Shown: positions 18,289-27,477, numbered from the stretch's first letter. The stretch is DNA of 64,000 nt from Porphyromonadaceae bacterium UBA7042 (GCA_002494015.1 DLAR01000102.1:1-64000); one strand, 5' to 3'. Notes: a model not told the origin generated them from the letters alone. Made by a program: numbers and translations.

Positions 18289-19209
18289 CTAAAAGTGCAG
18301 TGCGTTTGTGACAACAACATAGTTTACGGTCATAAACTCAGGCTGCCGCATCCGCGCCTTACCCCATATTTCGCGCACCCGGCCTGTGACAGGGTTCTCG
18401 CAAGTCAGCGTATAGTCGACCGCGATGTCGGAATAGTGGGACCCGATGGTAACATCGGCCGCTATACCGGGAGGGACAATGAGTGCCGACGGGGAGTTGG
18501 GCCACTTGTCAAGAGACAGATTCTGAATCCCCGGCTGAAATCTGACCATCGTCCCGTTCATACCCAAAAGATAGTCGGAAAACGTGGGTATCTCCACCAT
18601 CTGATTCTCATAGTCGATACAGTCAAACAGATAAGGGCACCAGCTTTCAAACTCAACCGACATATCCAACGGAGGACGCGCGTCGTAGGTCCATCTCATG
18701 TTTTCCTCGCCGCTATTGGCGACACGGACAGTCTCGATGTCTACATTTTCAGAGCCGTAAAACTCATAACCGTGCAGATTAAAGTCGACACTGATAATCC
18801 GTGATTTTGATTCGGGTGTCAGTTCCACCTTTACGTCGTGCGAATCCCACTCGGAATAGAACCGAAGAGTAAAATTGAATGTCCTGCCGGTAAAATTGCC
18901 GAGCGATTTTATCTCAATCCTGTCGCCCGCCATACGCGTCGCTCGGACACCCATCCACTCGGTGCTGCACTCTATCGACTTGACTCGGTCGTCATCATCA
19001 GTCTCGACCGAGAAAAAGACATCGCTCCTCTCTGTCTGCAGGTCAAAACCATCCCATGCCGAGGATCCGGTGGTGACAGTCACAATGCCGTCATCTCCCG
19101 CCACTGTCACTTCGGTCTTATCAGGAGCGAAATCGCCGACAAACACATCGTCGTTACACGACACGGCAACAATGGCAAGGGAAAATATGCTCAATTTCTT
19201 TATTCTCAT
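18289..19209 (-). CDS. Putative lipoprotein, function unknown
   Basis: A 306-residue protein with a lipoprotein-type signal: MRIKKLSIFSLAIVAVSCND has a VSC lipobox-like site at Cys18. The next 90 residues, with TVAGDDGIVTVTT and STEWMGV, resemble the BACON-type sandwich common in Bacteroidetes surface proteins, though the match is loose. I recognise no domain in the rest. The ATG directly abuts the stop of the histidine kinase gene (no gap), so it is translated from the same message. It may be a periplasmic or surface partner of that sensor (inference). Confidence 0.75.
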   Translation of the reverse strand: MRIKKLSIFSLAIVAVSCNDDVFVGDFAPDKTEVTVAGDDGIVTVTTGSSAWDGFDLQTERSDVFFSVETDDDDRVKSIECSTEWMGVRATRMAGDRIEIKSLGNFTGRTFNFTLRFYSEWDSHDVKVELTPESKSRIISVDFNLHGYEFYGSENVDIETVRVANSGEENMRWTYDARPPLDMSVEFESWCPYLFDCIDYENQMVEIPTFSDYLLGMNGTMVRFQPGIQNLSLDKWPNSPSALIVPPGIAADVTIGSHYSDIAVDYTLTCENPVTGRVREIWGKARMRQPEFMTVNYVVVTNALHF

Positions 19210-20490
19210 TTACTTGAATCTGATTGTAAACCGTGTCAACGAATCGACAGGGGAGGTTGAGAGGTTGAACCCACACTTGTGACGGCGCAGAATCTCGGCG
19301 ACAAACATCAGGCCGAGGCCCTGCCCGGTCGGTTTGGTGGAAAAGAACGGGGTGAACAGCTTGGACGCGGCTTCGGGAGTAATGCCCGGCCCGTCGTCGA
19401 TGATTTCAAGCACGGGCGGGTCAACGGAAATGCGCAATGTCACCGTTCCCCGACGGGCCCCGATGCTGTCGACCGAATTTTTCACAAGATTTATAACGGC
19501 CTGTTCCATCAGCGTCGTATCGATGTCGACACTGACAGGAACGTCGGGGAACATGGTGACAATCCCGACAGTCTCGCCACACATGTCTCGCAGGAACGGC
19601 AATATCGACTCGACATGCCCGACGAGGTCGACCCGCGATAGAACAGGCTCGGGAATGCGCACGACGTTGGCATAAGAGGTTATGAACCGCGACAATCCCA
19701 TAGCGCGGTCCGAGCAGCTTGCAACCGCGGCCTTCAGGTCAGGCTCGCTTTCGGCAAAATAATCGCTCAACAGGTCAAATATCGAGGTAATTCCGGCCAT
19801 CGAGTTGTTGACCTCGTGGGCAATAACGCGGATAACCTTCTCATAGGCCGCTTTTTCGGCGCGCATGACCTCGTCGGTAAGACTTTCAATCATGAAAAAG
19901 GGACGCTGATACCCTTGGTCCATAAACGACAGGCGGCTGAGACGGAAAATCTTCGTGTCACTGAGCCTGACGGTCTTATTCTCGCCTTTTTCAAGAGTGG
20001 CAAGCTCGGCCCCGAGGGCGGTGTCAAGCTCCCCGAGTGTTTTTCCCGGGAGTTGCTCCTCCTTGAGGATTACCACGGCTGCCTTGTTGGCCATCATCAC
20101 GCGGTTGTCAGTCCCGAGGATTATGATTCCCATCGGGGATGCCTCGATAAGCAAGTCAAGGAAATGGTTCTGCTCCCTGACACGCAACCGCTCCTTTTTC
20201 AGGCGCGCCATCAGGTCGTTGAACAGCGCGACCACCTTGTCGGCATCCCACTGCCCCACCTTGGAAAGACGGCTGCTGAAATCCTGCTCGCGCAACAGGT
20301 CAACGCCGTTAATCAACGCTGACACGGGCCGTATCAGCGACCGGTACAGCACGCTCATCAGAATCAGTATCGCCACGATGCACCCCTCGGCAACAAGCAA
20401 CACCTTCAGCGGCGTGACATAAAACGGCGCGACAACCGCCCCCGCAATCAGCAGCAACGTGACTGCCGTGAATACCCATGTGGCCCTCAT
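19210..20490 (-). CDS. Membrane sensor histidine kinase (NtrY-like)
   Basis: A 426-residue two-component sensor. Two transmembrane helices lie within residues 1-50, with almost no periplasmic loop between them. A HAMP-like linker (about 50-105) and a PAS-like domain (about 110-210: SPMGIIILGTDNRVMMANKAA) follow. The HisKA-like H-box is VIAHEVNNSMAG. The ATP-binding domain has NLVKNSVDSI (N-box), IIDDGPGI (G1) and GQGLGLMF (G2). With so little outside the membrane, it probably senses a membrane or cytoplasmic cue. It overlaps the upstream response-regulator reading frame by ATGA (20487-20490), which couples their translation. Confidence 0.9.
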   Translation of the reverse strand: MRATWVFTAVTLLLIAGAVVAPFYVTPLKVLLVAEGCIVAILILMSVLYRSLIRPVSALINGVDLLREQDFSSRLSKVGQWDADKVVALFNDLMARLKKERLRVREQNHFLDLLIEASPMGIIILGTDNRVMMANKAAVVILKEEQLPGKTLGELDTALGAELATLEKGENKTVRLSDTKIFRLSRLSFMDQGYQRPFFMIESLTDEVMRAEKAAYEKVIRVIAHEVNNSMAGITSIFDLLSDYFAESEPDLKAAVASCSDRAMGLSRFITSYANVVRIPEPVLSRVDLVGHVESILPFLRDMCGETVGIVTMFPDVPVSVDIDTTLMEQAVINLVKNSVDSIGARRGTVTLRISVDPPVLEIIDDGPGITPEAASKLFTPFFSTKPTGQGLGLMFVAEILRRHKCGFNLSTSPVDSLTRFTIRFK

Positions 20491-21823
20491 TGCGCTATAC
20501 CATATTTTTCCATGCGGCGATAAAGTGCCTGACGGGTGATTCCGAGCAGTGCGGCTACCCGTGAGAGATTTCCGTCGCAGCGGCGCAGCGCGACGGTTAT
20601 GGCGCGCCGTTCCATGTCGTCAAGGGTCATTACCCCGTCGCTCACGCCGTCGATGTCGTTGAAATCAGCCTCCCCGGCAACAGCCGCGACATCATCGCGG
20701 CCAATGACTGATTTTCCCGACACGATAATGATGCGCTCGACAAGATTGCGCAACTCGCGGATGTTTCCCGGATAGGGATAGCGCGTCAGCAGCTCCACCG
20801 CCTCAGGGGAAAACTCGACATCGTGGACAGGGCGGCAAAGTGCGCGACAAGGAGCGGTATGTCCTCACGACGCTCACGCAGTGCCGGGAGATGGAGCGTA
20901 ATCAGGTTTATGCGGTAAAGGAGGTCTTCGCGGAAACGCTTCTCGCGGACCATCGCGGGCAGGTCGGCATTGGTCGCGCTGACCACCCGGATGTCGACAC
21001 GACGAGGCCGGCTGTCGCCAAGCACTTCAAACGTGTGTTCCTGCAACACTCTGAGCAGCTTAACCTGACAACTGAAATCAAGGTCGCCGATTTCGTCAAG
21101 AAAAATCGTCCCGCCGTCGGCCATCTCAAAACGTCCCTTGCGGTCAGCCGCCGCGCCGGTAAACGCCCCGCGGGCATGGCCAAACATCTCGCTCTCGAAA
21201 AGCGACTGCGAGATGCCGCCGAGATTCACCTTTACAAGCGGCGAGGAGCTGCGGCGCGACAAGTCGTGAATCGCTTTGGCGACAAGCTCCTTGCCTGTGC
21301 CGTTTTCCCCGGTTATAAGCACTGACGCATCGGTCGGAGCGACACGCTCGACTGTTTCAAGTACTTTTAACAAGGCCGGGCTACGGCCGATGATTCCATA
21401 TTGTTCAAAGCGGTTTTCATCGCCGCAGTGCCCCGGCCGGGGCACTGCGGCATCTCGCGCCAGCGAGATGCCTGTCTCAACACGGCTGAGCAGCAGCCGG
21501 TTGTCCCACGGCTTGGTGATAAAGTCAAACGCCCCGCGCTTCATCCCTTCGACAGCCAGCTCGATGCTGCCCCATGCCGTGATGAGGATTACCGGCACTT
21601 CGGGACGGAAAATCTTGACCTGACGCAGCAGCGTCAGACCGTCCTCGCCCGTGGTTGTCGAGGAGTAGTTCATATCCATTATTATGACCTCGGGAGATTC
21701 GCCGCGCACCACGTCAAGGGCCTCGCCGGGAGTCGCAACGGCCGTGACGGTATATCCGGCCCTTTTGAGCAACAACCCGAGCGACATTCTGACCGTGGCA
21801 TCGTCATCGACAACAAGTATCAT
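20487..21823 (-). pseudogene. Sigma-54 (NtrC-family) response regulator, interrupted by a frameshift
   Basis: The first frame (20786-21823) encodes a receiver domain ([14 protein letters not shown], phospho-Asp in [10 protein letters not shown]) and a sigma-54 AAA+ domain with [19 protein letters not shown] (GAFTGA loop) and [12 protein letters not shown]. It shifts frame after [10 protein letters not shown] and stops. A second frame (20487 to about 20830) continues with [28 protein letters not shown] and a Fis-type helix-turn-helix ending LGITRQALYRRMEKYG. Family members have about 8-9 more residues at the junction, so a deletion of 3n+1 bases, near 25, explains both defects. Without the second part the regulator lacks its DNA-binding domain. 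An assembly error is the main alternative. The kinase gene follows with an ATGA overlap. Confidence 0.85.
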
Positions 21824-21857
21824 AGCAAAATATCAACGTCAATTTATTGTTAGATTG

Positions 21858-21865
21858 CAAATTTA
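21858..21865 (-). promoter_or_regulatory. TAnnTTTG promoter box for the regulator-kinase operon
   Basis: Minus strand TAAATTTG, 34 bases before the ATG at 21823. Confidence 0.55.
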
Positions 21866-21909
21866 CACATTATTCACATCTATACGCCACTTTTGAAAGT
21901 TAAATTTTA

Positions 21910-22734
21910 TTAGAGGTTGTGGCTGAAAAATTCGAGAATCACAGGCAAAGCCGATTTCCAGTAACCCCACGAATGGTCTCCCGGGGCGGTGATATACCGA
22001 TGGTCGATGCCATGCTCGGTCAGCCTGCGGTCAAGTTCATTGTTCTCATTGATAAAGATGTCGCTCTCGCCACACATTATTATAATGTCGAGTTTGTCAG
22101 GTTCGAGTGTCGGGACAAGGCTCATGACAGTGTGGCCGCGCCATCGGGAGGGATTGGAAGCGTAGGAGCCGAGACGCTTTGCCATTTTCCATCGTTTGTG
22201 AAACTTAGCCGGGGTTATGTCCACACCCCCGCTCATCGACCCGGCTTTGCCCCAGATGTCGCCGTGACGCATTGCAAGCCACAATGCGCCGTGACCGCCC
22301 ATGCTGAGTCCGGCGATAGCGCGGTGGTCTCGGTCGGGACGGGTGCGCAGCTCGGTGTCAACCGCCGGAACAAGTTCGTCGACAGTAAAACTCTCCATCT
22401 GCATTCCCTTGTCGACAGGACTGTCCCAATACCAGCTGTCACGCCCGTCGGGACACACGATTATCACGTTGTGGAGCGTCGCGAGATCGTCAAGACGCAT
22501 GTGGGCCGCATAGTCACGGTAATCCCCGCTGTATCCGTTGAGCAGATAAACGACGGGGTAAGTGGCGGTATCACCTTCGGCAAGATAGCTTTCGGGAACA
22601 GCCACCGTCACTCTGACCGGCGAGGGGGAAACCTTCCCCGTCACAATTGAGAGGGTATCAACCTGAGCCGACGGGAAAGCATAGGCACTGATTGCCAGAA
22701 GCAAGGACAACAGCGATAAGAATGACTTTTTCAT
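21910..22734 (-). CDS. Secreted esterase (esterase D-like alpha/beta hydrolase)
   Basis: A 274-residue secreted or periplasmic hydrolase starting at ATG 22734 with signal peptide MKKSFLSLLSLLLAISAYA. The nucleophile elbow is AGLSMGGHGAL, and the catalytic His is in APGDHSWGYW near the C-terminus. The putative esterase family (S-formylglutathione hydrolase/feruloyl esterase type) includes enzymes that remove acyl or feruloyl groups from glycans, so a role in polysaccharide deacylation is plausible but not shown. An in-frame codon at 22767 would add 11 residues without a sensible signal. The gene is divergent from tilS, with both promoters inside 65 bp. Confidence 0.87.
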   Translation of the reverse strand: MKKSFLSLLSLLLAISAYAFPSAQVDTLSIVTGKVSPSPVRVTVAVPESYLAEGDTATYPVVYLLNGYSGDYRDYAAHMRLDDLATLHNVIIVCPDGRDSWYWDSPVDKGMQMESFTVDELVPAVDTELRTRPDRDHRAIAGLSMGGHGALWLAMRHGDIWGKAGSMSGGVDITPAKFHKRWKMAKRLGSYASNPSRWRGHTVMSLVPTLEPDKLDIIIMCGESDIFINENNELDRRLTEHGIDHRYITAPGDHSWGYWKSALPVILEFFSHNL

Positions 22735-22754
22735 TGCTAAAATTGTTTTGCCGA

Positions 22755-22762
22755 CAAATTTA
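22755..22762 (-). promoter_or_regulatory. TAnnTTTG promoter box for the esterase gene
   Basis: Minus strand TAAATTTG, 20 bases before ATG 22734, back to back with the tilS promoter. Confidence 0.6.
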
Positions 22763-22784
22763 GTCATTTTTCACTGATAATCCG

Positions 22785-22792
22785 TAACTTTG
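22785..22792 (+). promoter_or_regulatory. TAnnTTTG promoter box for tilS
   Basis: TAACTTTG ends 6 bases before ATG 22799. Transcription would start at or next to the start codon, suggesting a leaderless message. Confidence 0.6.
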
Positions 22793-22798
22793 CATCAA

Positions 22799-24097
22799 AT
22801 GAAAAAGTCACCGTTCACTGAAAAAGCGTCCCGGGAGGCAAAACGGCTGATAGCCACCGGCACGACTGTCATCGTCGGCCTCAGTGGCGGGGCCGACTCG
22901 GTCGCACTGCTCGACCTGCTTGCCTCGCTCGGCTACCGATGTGTGGCTGCCCACTGCAATTTCCACCTGCGCGGTAATGAAAGTTGCCGCGACGAGGAGG
23001 TGGCAAAAAGTCATGCCGAAAGACTCGGGGTGGAATTTGTCAAAGTCGATTTTGATGTACCGGCCCGCCGGAAATCAACGGGTGAATCAGTCGAAATGGC
23101 CTGCCGCGCCCTGCGCTATGAATGGTGGGAAGGGCTCAGGCAGCAGCTCGGCAATGCCGTTATAGCCGTCGCCCATCATCGCGATGACAATATCGAGACT
23201 TTTTTCCTCAACCTCATGCGCGGCAGCGGCATAGCGGGACTCAAAGGGATGCAGCCGAGAACCGGCTGCATTGTGCGTCCGATGCTCGGGTGCACCCGGC
23301 AGGAAATCGAGGAATATTGCCGCGACAGAGACCTGCGTTACATCGTTGACTCGACCAACCTTGAAAACGACTATCGCCGCAACCGCTTGCGCAACATCAT
23401 CATTCCCGAAATCGAGCATCAGTTTCCCGGAGCGGTCGAGGGAATTGCCCGCTCGATAAGGTGTCTCGCGGATAATTATGAATTTTATCGCGACTGCGTA
23501 ACGGGCGCCGTGGACAGATACATGTCACCTGACGGGTCAATCGATGTTGCCGCAATCATTGACCGCGAGCCGCACCGGCGCATGGTGCTGTTTGAAATCC
23601 TGTCGCCACTCGGCCTCAACATGACCCATGTCGACAACATCCTCGACTGCGCCTCCCGCTCGGGACTGACTTTTGGCGGCTACATTCTTGACCGCGGGAT
23701 TCTGCGCCCGGCAAGCAGAGAAACTGCCGAGGAACGGATTGTCACTCTCACCGACGACCCCGGATTTGAAGTGACAATCTCGCCACGCGGGGACTTCTCC
23801 CCCACCCGCGACCCAATGACAATCTATCTTGACGAGAAAGTGCTTGACGGCGACCCGGTGTTCACGGTAAGACCGTGGCGCAAAGGAGACCGCATCGCGC
23901 CATTCGGGATGAAAGGCACACGCAAGGTGAGCGACCTGTTCAGCGACGCCAAGCTGCCGGTAGACGCAAAAAAGCGCATCAGCATCCTCACCCGCAACGG
24001 CGAAATCCTCTGGGTAATCGGCCTCCGCGCCTCCCGCCACTTCCCGGTAACCCCCGCCACCGCCCGCTACCTGACTATCACCGCCCGCAAATCCTGA
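22799..24097 (+). CDS. tilS: tRNA(Ile)-lysidine synthase
   Basis: A 432-residue enzyme that uses ATP to attach lysine to C34 of the tRNA-Ile CAU anticodon, so that it reads AUA. The N-terminal PP-loop motif is VGLSGGADSVALLD. Later come AVAHHRDDNIETFFLNLMRG and DSTNLENDYRRNRLRNIIIPE, both standard TilS signatures. The C-terminal domain has the GDRIAPFGMKGTRKVSDLFSD segment. The start is ATG 22799; an in-frame TTG at 22790 is part of the promoter box. Confidence 0.96.
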   Translation: MKKSPFTEKASREAKRLIATGTTVIVGLSGGADSVALLDLLASLGYRCVAAHCNFHLRGNESCRDEEVAKSHAERLGVEFVKVDFDVPARRKSTGESVEMACRALRYEWWEGLRQQLGNAVIAVAHHRDDNIETFFLNLMRGSGIAGLKGMQPRTGCIVRPMLGCTRQEIEEYCRDRDLRYIVDSTNLENDYRRNRLRNIIIPEIEHQFPGAVEGIARSIRCLADNYEFYRDCVTGAVDRYMSPDGSIDVAAIIDREPHRRMVLFEILSPLGLNMTHVDNILDCASRSGLTFGGYILDRGILRPASRETAEERIVTLTDDPGFEVTISPRGDFSPTRDPMTIYLDEKVLDGDPVFTVRPWRKGDRIAPFGMKGTRKVSDLFSDAKLPVDAKKRISILTRNGEILWVIGLRASRHFPVTPATARYLTITARKS

Positions 24098-24108
24098 ACA
24101 AAAACCAT

Positions 24109-24135
24109 GGCCGGGACAAACTGTTTGTCCCGGCC
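24109..24135. terminator. Hairpin between convergent tilS and ald
   Basis: GGCCGGGACAAAC (24109-24121) and its reverse complement (24123-24135) form a 13-bp stem with almost no loop. On the minus strand a T-run follows within four bases, so it serves ald at least. Confidence 0.75.
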
Positions 24136-24191
24136 TTGATGATGGTTGTTGTTGATGGGTTTGTTTCAGCTGCGGACTTCAGTCCGCGCAA

Positions 24192-25298
24192 CTACAGCTC
24201 CAGCTTGTGTAACGGGAGGTTGAACGCCTCGGCGACGGCGGGATAAACTACCTTGCCGTCGACAATGTTGACACCGAGTTCAAGCGCGTAGTCGCGGCGG
24301 CATGCCTCGCGCCATCCCAAGTCGGCAAGCTGAAGGGCATACGGGAGGGTGGCGTTGGTCAACGCAAGGGTCGATGTAAACGGCACGGCGCCGGGAATGT
24401 TGGCGACGGCATAATGCACGATTCCGTCCACTTCATATATCGGTTCGGCATGGGTAGTGGCACGGGATGTCTCGAAACAGCCGCCTTGGTCGATAGCCAC
24501 ATCGACAAGCACAGTTCCCGGTTTCATCAGTTTCAGCATCTCGCGGGTGACGAGTTTCGGAGCCTTGGCGCCGGGGATGAGCACCGAGCCGATTACCAAG
24601 TCAGTCTCGGGCAGCTCCTGCTCTATATTGAACGTCGAGCTGTAAAGAGTCTTGACATTGGCGGGCATCACATGGTCGAGATGACGCAGGACGGGGAGTG
24701 AAATATCGGTGATTGTGACATCGGCCTTGGCACCGGCAGCCATAATGGCCGCGTTGCGCCCGACGACACCGCCGCCGAGAATCAGCACCTTGGCTGGCTT
24801 GACACCCGGGACACCGCCGAGCAGCTTGCCCTTGCCCCCCTGTGGCTTTTCAAGGAAACGGGCACCCTCTTGCACCGACATGCGTCCGGCGACCTCGCTC
24901 ATGGGGACAAGCAGCGGCAACGCGCCCGTCGGGAGCTGAACAGTCTCATAGGCGATGCAGGTCGCCCCGCTCTCAATCATCGCAAGGGTCAGAGCCTCGT
25001 CACTGGCAAAATGGAAATAGGTAAACACAAGCTGTCCTTTTTTGACAAGCTTATACTCAGGTTCGATCGGCTCCTTTACCTTGATTATCATCTCGGCTAC
25101 GGAATAGGTCTCCTCGATAGTAGGCAAGACTGTGGCTCCGGCCTTTACATAATCTTCGTCGCTGAAACCGCTGCCATCTCCGGCAGTGTGCTGCACATAG
25201 ACGGTGTGCCCGTGCTTTACAAGTTCTTTTACTCCCGCCGGGGTGACGGCGACGCGATTCTCGTTGTTCTTAATCTCTTTGGGGACTCCGATAATCAT
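24192..25298 (-). CDS. ald: Alanine dehydrogenase
   Basis: A 368-residue NAD-dependent enzyme interconverting L-alanine with pyruvate and ammonia. It has the typical N-terminus MIIGVPKEIKNNENRVAVTP, the Rossmann glycine motif ILGGGVVGRNAA, and the DVAIDQGGCFETSRATTH segment near the active site. Length agrees with bacterial alanine dehydrogenases. It links amino acid catabolism with central carbon and nitrogen metabolism. The gene stands alone, divergent from the ABC transporter operon. Confidence 0.96.
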   Translation of the reverse strand: MIIGVPKEIKNNENRVAVTPAGVKELVKHGHTVYVQHTAGDGSGFSDEDYVKAGATVLPTIEETYSVAEMIIKVKEPIEPEYKLVKKGQLVFTYFHFASDEALTLAMIESGATCIAYETVQLPTGALPLLVPMSEVAGRMSVQEGARFLEKPQGGKGKLLGGVPGVKPAKVLILGGGVVGRNAAIMAAGAKADVTITDISLPVLRHLDHVMPANVKTLYSSTFNIEQELPETDLVIGSVLIPGAKAPKLVTREMLKLMKPGTVLVDVAIDQGGCFETSRATTHAEPIYEVDGIVHYAVANIPGAVPFTSTLALTNATLPYALQLADLGWREACRRDYALELGVNIVDGKVVYPAVAEAFNLPLHKLEL

Positions 25299-25329
25299 AA
25301 TTGTCAGATTTTAGATGGTTAACGACCCC

Positions 25330-25337
25330 CAAATATA
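25330..25337 (-). promoter_or_regulatory. TAnnTTTG promoter box for ald
   Basis: Minus strand TATATTTG, 31 bases before ATG 25298. Confidence 0.55.
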
Positions 25338-25388
25338 CGCTATTTGCGCGGAAAAACAATTATCCCGTTCAATTTTTTTCAAAAAAAT

Positions 25389-25419
25389 TTTGGTGATTCA
25401 AAAAATTGACTTAACTTTG
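25389..25419 (+). promoter_or_regulatory. Full -33/-7 Bacteroidetes promoter for the ABC transporter operon
   Basis: TTTG (25389-25392), a 19-base spacer, then TAACTTTG (25412-25419). Both boxes and the spacing match the published Bacteroides consensus. The leader to ATG 25450 is about 24 nt. Confidence 0.8.
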
Positions 25420-25449
25420 CGGTGTACTAATTCACTAATACACTATGGT

Positions 25450-26307
25450 ATGTTAAAAATCAATAATCTCACGTTTTCCTATTCGCGGAAATCCCACCCG
25501 GTGCTTGAGAACTTTTCTCTTGACCTCCCCTCGGGTGGAATATACGGCCTGCTCGGCCGCAACGGGGCGGGAAAATCGACACTTCTTTACCTGATGTGCG
25601 GCCTCCTGACCCCACAGCACGGATGTGTCACCTACAAGGGTGTAAATACCCGCCTGCGTCGCCCATCGACCCTTGCCGACATCTTCATTGTCCCTGAAGA
25701 ATTCACACTGCCCGCCATATCGATGGACCGCTACGTCGCCCTCAATGCCCCGTTTTACCCACGCTTTTCTCGCGAAGACCTGAAACGGCACCTCGCGACC
25801 TTCGACCTCGACCCGTCTCTCAATCTCGGCGCGCTCTCGATGGGGCAGAAAAAGAAAGCGTTCATGTGTTTCGCTCTCGCATGCAACACCTCACTGCTGC
25901 TGATGGACGAGCCGACCAACGGCCTCGACATTCCCGGCAAAAGCACTTTCCGCCGTTTCATCGGCTCGGTAATCAACGATGACCGCACAATCGTCATCTC
26001 GTCGCATCAGGTGCGCGACATCGACCGCATCCTCGACCATCTGATAATAATGGACAACCACTCGGTGCTGCTCAACCGCTCGATTGCCGAAATTTCAAGC
26101 CGTCTGTCGTTCTGCACGACCGACGACCGCTCACTCATCGACCTCGCCCTCTACACTGCCCCGGCCCTCGGCGGCGCGGCAATTGTTTTGCCCAACGACG
26201 GAACCGACGACACCGATGTCAACCTTGAGACTCTCTTTGACTTCGCCCTGAGCCGTCCCGACATTTTGAACGCACAATTTTCCAAACCCGCTAACACCAC
26301 CCTCTGA
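25450..26307 (+). CDS. ABC transporter ATP-binding protein
   Basis: A 285-residue ATPase subunit. Walker A is GLLGRNGAGKST, the signature is weakly conserved (LGALSMGQKKK), Walker B is LLLMDEPTNGLD, and the H-loop is VISSHQVRD. The start is ATG 25450 (MLKINNLTF), because the open frame upstream to 25315 crosses the promoter. The permease gene follows after 2 bp and a YtrA-type regulator after that, the arrangement of small GntR-controlled exporters. The substrate is unknown. Confidence 0.92.
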   Translation: MLKINNLTFSYSRKSHPVLENFSLDLPSGGIYGLLGRNGAGKSTLLYLMCGLLTPQHGCVTYKGVNTRLRRPSTLADIFIVPEEFTLPAISMDRYVALNAPFYPRFSREDLKRHLATFDLDPSLNLGALSMGQKKKAFMCFALACNTSLLLMDEPTNGLDIPGKSTFRRFIGSVINDDRTIVISSHQVRDIDRILDHLIIMDNHSVLLNRSIAEISSRLSFCTTDDRSLIDLALYTAPALGGAAIVLPNDGTDDTDVNLETLFDFALSRPDILNAQFSKPANTTL

Positions 26308-26309
26308 TT

Positions 26310-27098
26310 ATGGAATCATTCTCTATGGACCGCATGGGTCTCGTTATGACCAAAGAGATTCGTGAAAACTGGCGCAACCTCCTGATGATGCTCGGCGTGA
26401 TGCTTGGCACGATGACAATGGCTGCCATCCTATGCGCTCAGTCAACCATATCTTCGCCGCGCGAATATGACCCGGCAATCGGGGGCGAAGTAATCGCGTT
26501 CACCATGCTGTTCTTCGCATTCGGCGCGATTTCGGCCTCGATGATGTTCCGCAACATGAACAGCAAGGAGTCACGCCTCGCCACGCTGATGAATCCGGCA
26601 TCGCAGCTTGAAAAATATATTGCCCGATGGCTGATTTTCATTCCGGGGTTTGTCGCCGTCTACTTCCTGTTTGGCTTCGTCGCCGACTTCGTCAGATATA
26701 TAATATATGTGGGAATTATCCCGGCCGACATCCATCCGGTCAGACTGATTTCAATCGGCGACGTTTTTAAACAGCGTCTTGCCGACGAATGGAACACCGT
26801 GCTGATGATGTTCTGCATCATCCAGTCATTCTTCGCACTCGGGAGCAGCGTGTGGCCGCGCAACTCGCTTGTCAAGACATTCATCGCCCTCGCCGTCATC
26901 GGCATCGCCTACATTTTCATCGGTATATGGACTGTCGACCTGATGATTGATGACGAAGTGCGCACAGGATGTAGAATATACCGGGGCGACGACATCTCGC
27001 CACTGTGGCTATGGATTCCCACCGTCACCGTGTGCATCATAAACTATACGGTAGCCTACTTCCGTTTCCGTGAAAGTGAAATAATTGAACGATGGTAA
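26310..27098 (+). CDS. ABC transporter permease-like membrane protein
   Basis: A 262-residue integral membrane protein with about six hydrophobic segments, starting MESFSMDRMGLVMTKEIRENW. The first segment follows a short cytoplasmic N-terminus, as in ABC-2 type permeases. It lacks a strong family signature but its position directly after the ATPase gene (2-bp gap) makes it the membrane partner. An FRxRESEIIERW tail ends just before the regulator gene. Confidence 0.85.
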   Translation: MESFSMDRMGLVMTKEIRENWRNLLMMLGVMLGTMTMAAILCAQSTISSPREYDPAIGGEVIAFTMLFFAFGAISASMMFRNMNSKESRLATLMNPASQLEKYIARWLIFIPGFVAVYFLFGFVADFVRYIIYVGIIPADIHPVRLISIGDVFKQRLADEWNTVLMMFCIIQSFFALGSSVWPRNSLVKTFIALAVIGIAYIFIGIWTVDLMIDDEVRTGCRIYRGDDISPLWLWIPTVTVCIINYTVAYFRFRESEIIERW

Positions 27099-27102
27099 CA
27101 AT

Positions 27103-27477
27103 ATGATATTCAAGGACAGCAAAGCTATATATCTTCAGATAGCTGACAAAATATGCGATGATGTCATGACCGGAAGATTAACTGCCGACACACGCATCCC
27201 GTCGGTCAGAGAATACGCGGCTTCAGTCGAAGTAAACGCCAACACAGTCATGCGCACCTACGATTATCTGGCACAACAAGGTGTGTTGTTCAACAAGCGC
27301 GGAATCGGGTTCTTCATCAGCGATGATGCACGCGACCGCATCGTGGAGACGCGCCGACGCTCCTTTCTCAATGACGAAATCAACTATTTCTTCAAACAAC
27401 TCAATCTGCTCGACATCTCGGCCGACGAGCTCGTCCGGATGTATGCCGACTATTGTAAAAACAACGACAACAAATGA
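27103..27477 (+). CDS. GntR family transcriptional regulator, YtrA subfamily
   Basis: A 124-residue regulator with an N-terminal winged helix-turn-helix (AIYLQIADKICDDVMTGRL, then RIPSVREYAASVEVNANTV) and only a short helical tail, the hallmark of the YtrA subgroup. These usually repress the ABC transporter operon they sit in. I choose ATG 27103; an in-frame ATG at 27085 overlaps the end of the permease gene. Its last codons overlap the next gene by ATGA (27474-27477), so the four genes form one unit. Confidence 0.92.
   Translation: MIFKDSKAIYLQIADKICDDVMTGRLTADTRIPSVREYAASVEVNANTVMRTYDYLAQQGVLFNKRGIGFFISDDARDRIVETRRRSFLNDEINYFFKQLNLLDISADELVRMYADYCKNNDNK

Noticed and set aside
20840..21325. 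A plus-strand ORF opposite the response regulator
   Set aside because: It is antisense to the AAA+ domain with no independent features.
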